Positions 12,469 to 12,484 of a stretch of 12,484 nt of DNA are shown in pieces. Position 1 is the first letter of the stretch, and every line of letters starts with the position of its first letter. A program made the position numbers and the translations under genes. The notes below the pieces were generated by a model. The model did not search any database. It was not told the origin of the DNA and saw only the letters and a program-made list of their open reading frames with translations. Source of the stretch: Bacillota bacterium (GTDB lineage Bacteria > Bacillota > UBA4882 > UBA10575); assembly GCA_012512605.1 (NCBI GenBank), contig JAAZDX010000230.1, forward strand, positions 1 through 12,484, given 5' to 3'.

Positions 12469-12484
12469 TTTTTTGGTCCTAACA

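Noticed and set aside
10759..12484. Attachment-site repeats marking a tRNA-Thr island
   Set aside because: I looked for a copy of the tRNA 3' end in the A+T-rich region and found none, and no integrase is in the window.

Overview
The window looks like a chromosomal segment from a member of the Bacillota (Clostridia or a related deep lineage). This rests on strong GGAGG-type Shine-Dalgarno sites, frequent TTG starts (bioY, birA, the large ABC ATPase, the DUF6978-like gene), intrinsic terminators throughout, a DNA-binding-type BirA, and gcvH next to a LipM/LplA-type gene. No species can be assigned from sequence alone. Most of the window is moderately GC-rich. The stretch from about 10,760 to 12,390 is visibly richer in A+T and is probably acquired.

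Layout. (1) 1-565, minus strand: the 5' end of a lipoate-ligase/octanoyltransferase gene, with gcvH upstream of it and a clear sigma-A-type promoter at 537-565. (2) 604-731, plus strand: a 29-codon ORF with a strong ribosome-binding site and its own terminator. (3) 804-2481, minus strand: birA-bioY behind a promoter whose -35 box lies inside a perfect inverted repeat (8 bp, 14-bp spacer, 8 bp) that looks like a BirA biotin operator. (4) 2519-2697, plus strand: a putative short structured RNA or attenuator, followed by a three-gene ABC importer of the SsuABC/ThiXYZ type (2762-5195). (5) 5202-5522, minus strand: a small DUF3006 gene with its own promoter and terminator. (6) 5633-10758, plus strand: a four-gene importer made of a DUF3798 binding protein, a double-domain RbsA/BMP-type ATPase and two different RbsC-like permeases. 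Two hairpins separate the binding-protein gene from the rest. (7) 10,759-12,381, plus strand: an A+T-rich two-gene module of a DUF6978-like gene, broken by an apparent one-base frameshift, and a DUF1828/DUF1829 gene. (8) 12,393-12,468, minus strand: tRNA-Thr(TGT) with an encoded CCA end.

How the genes fit together. Parts 1 and 3 concern swinging-arm cofactors. GcvH carries lipoate and its neighbour probably attaches it or its octanoyl precursor. BirA attaches biotin and represses, and BioY imports biotin. The operator suggests that BirA represses its own operon when biotin is plentiful. Parts 4 and 6 are two unrelated solute importers whose substrates cannot be read from sequence. The DUF3798 system is the more notable because its binding-protein family is uncharacterised. 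Part 7 resembles a mobile accessory or defence-type cassette. The clearest new observations are the BirA operator, the RNA/attenuator candidate at 2519-2697, the hidden C-terminus that restores the DUF6978-like protein across a frameshift, and the DUF3798 transporter with its odd N-terminus and internal hairpins.
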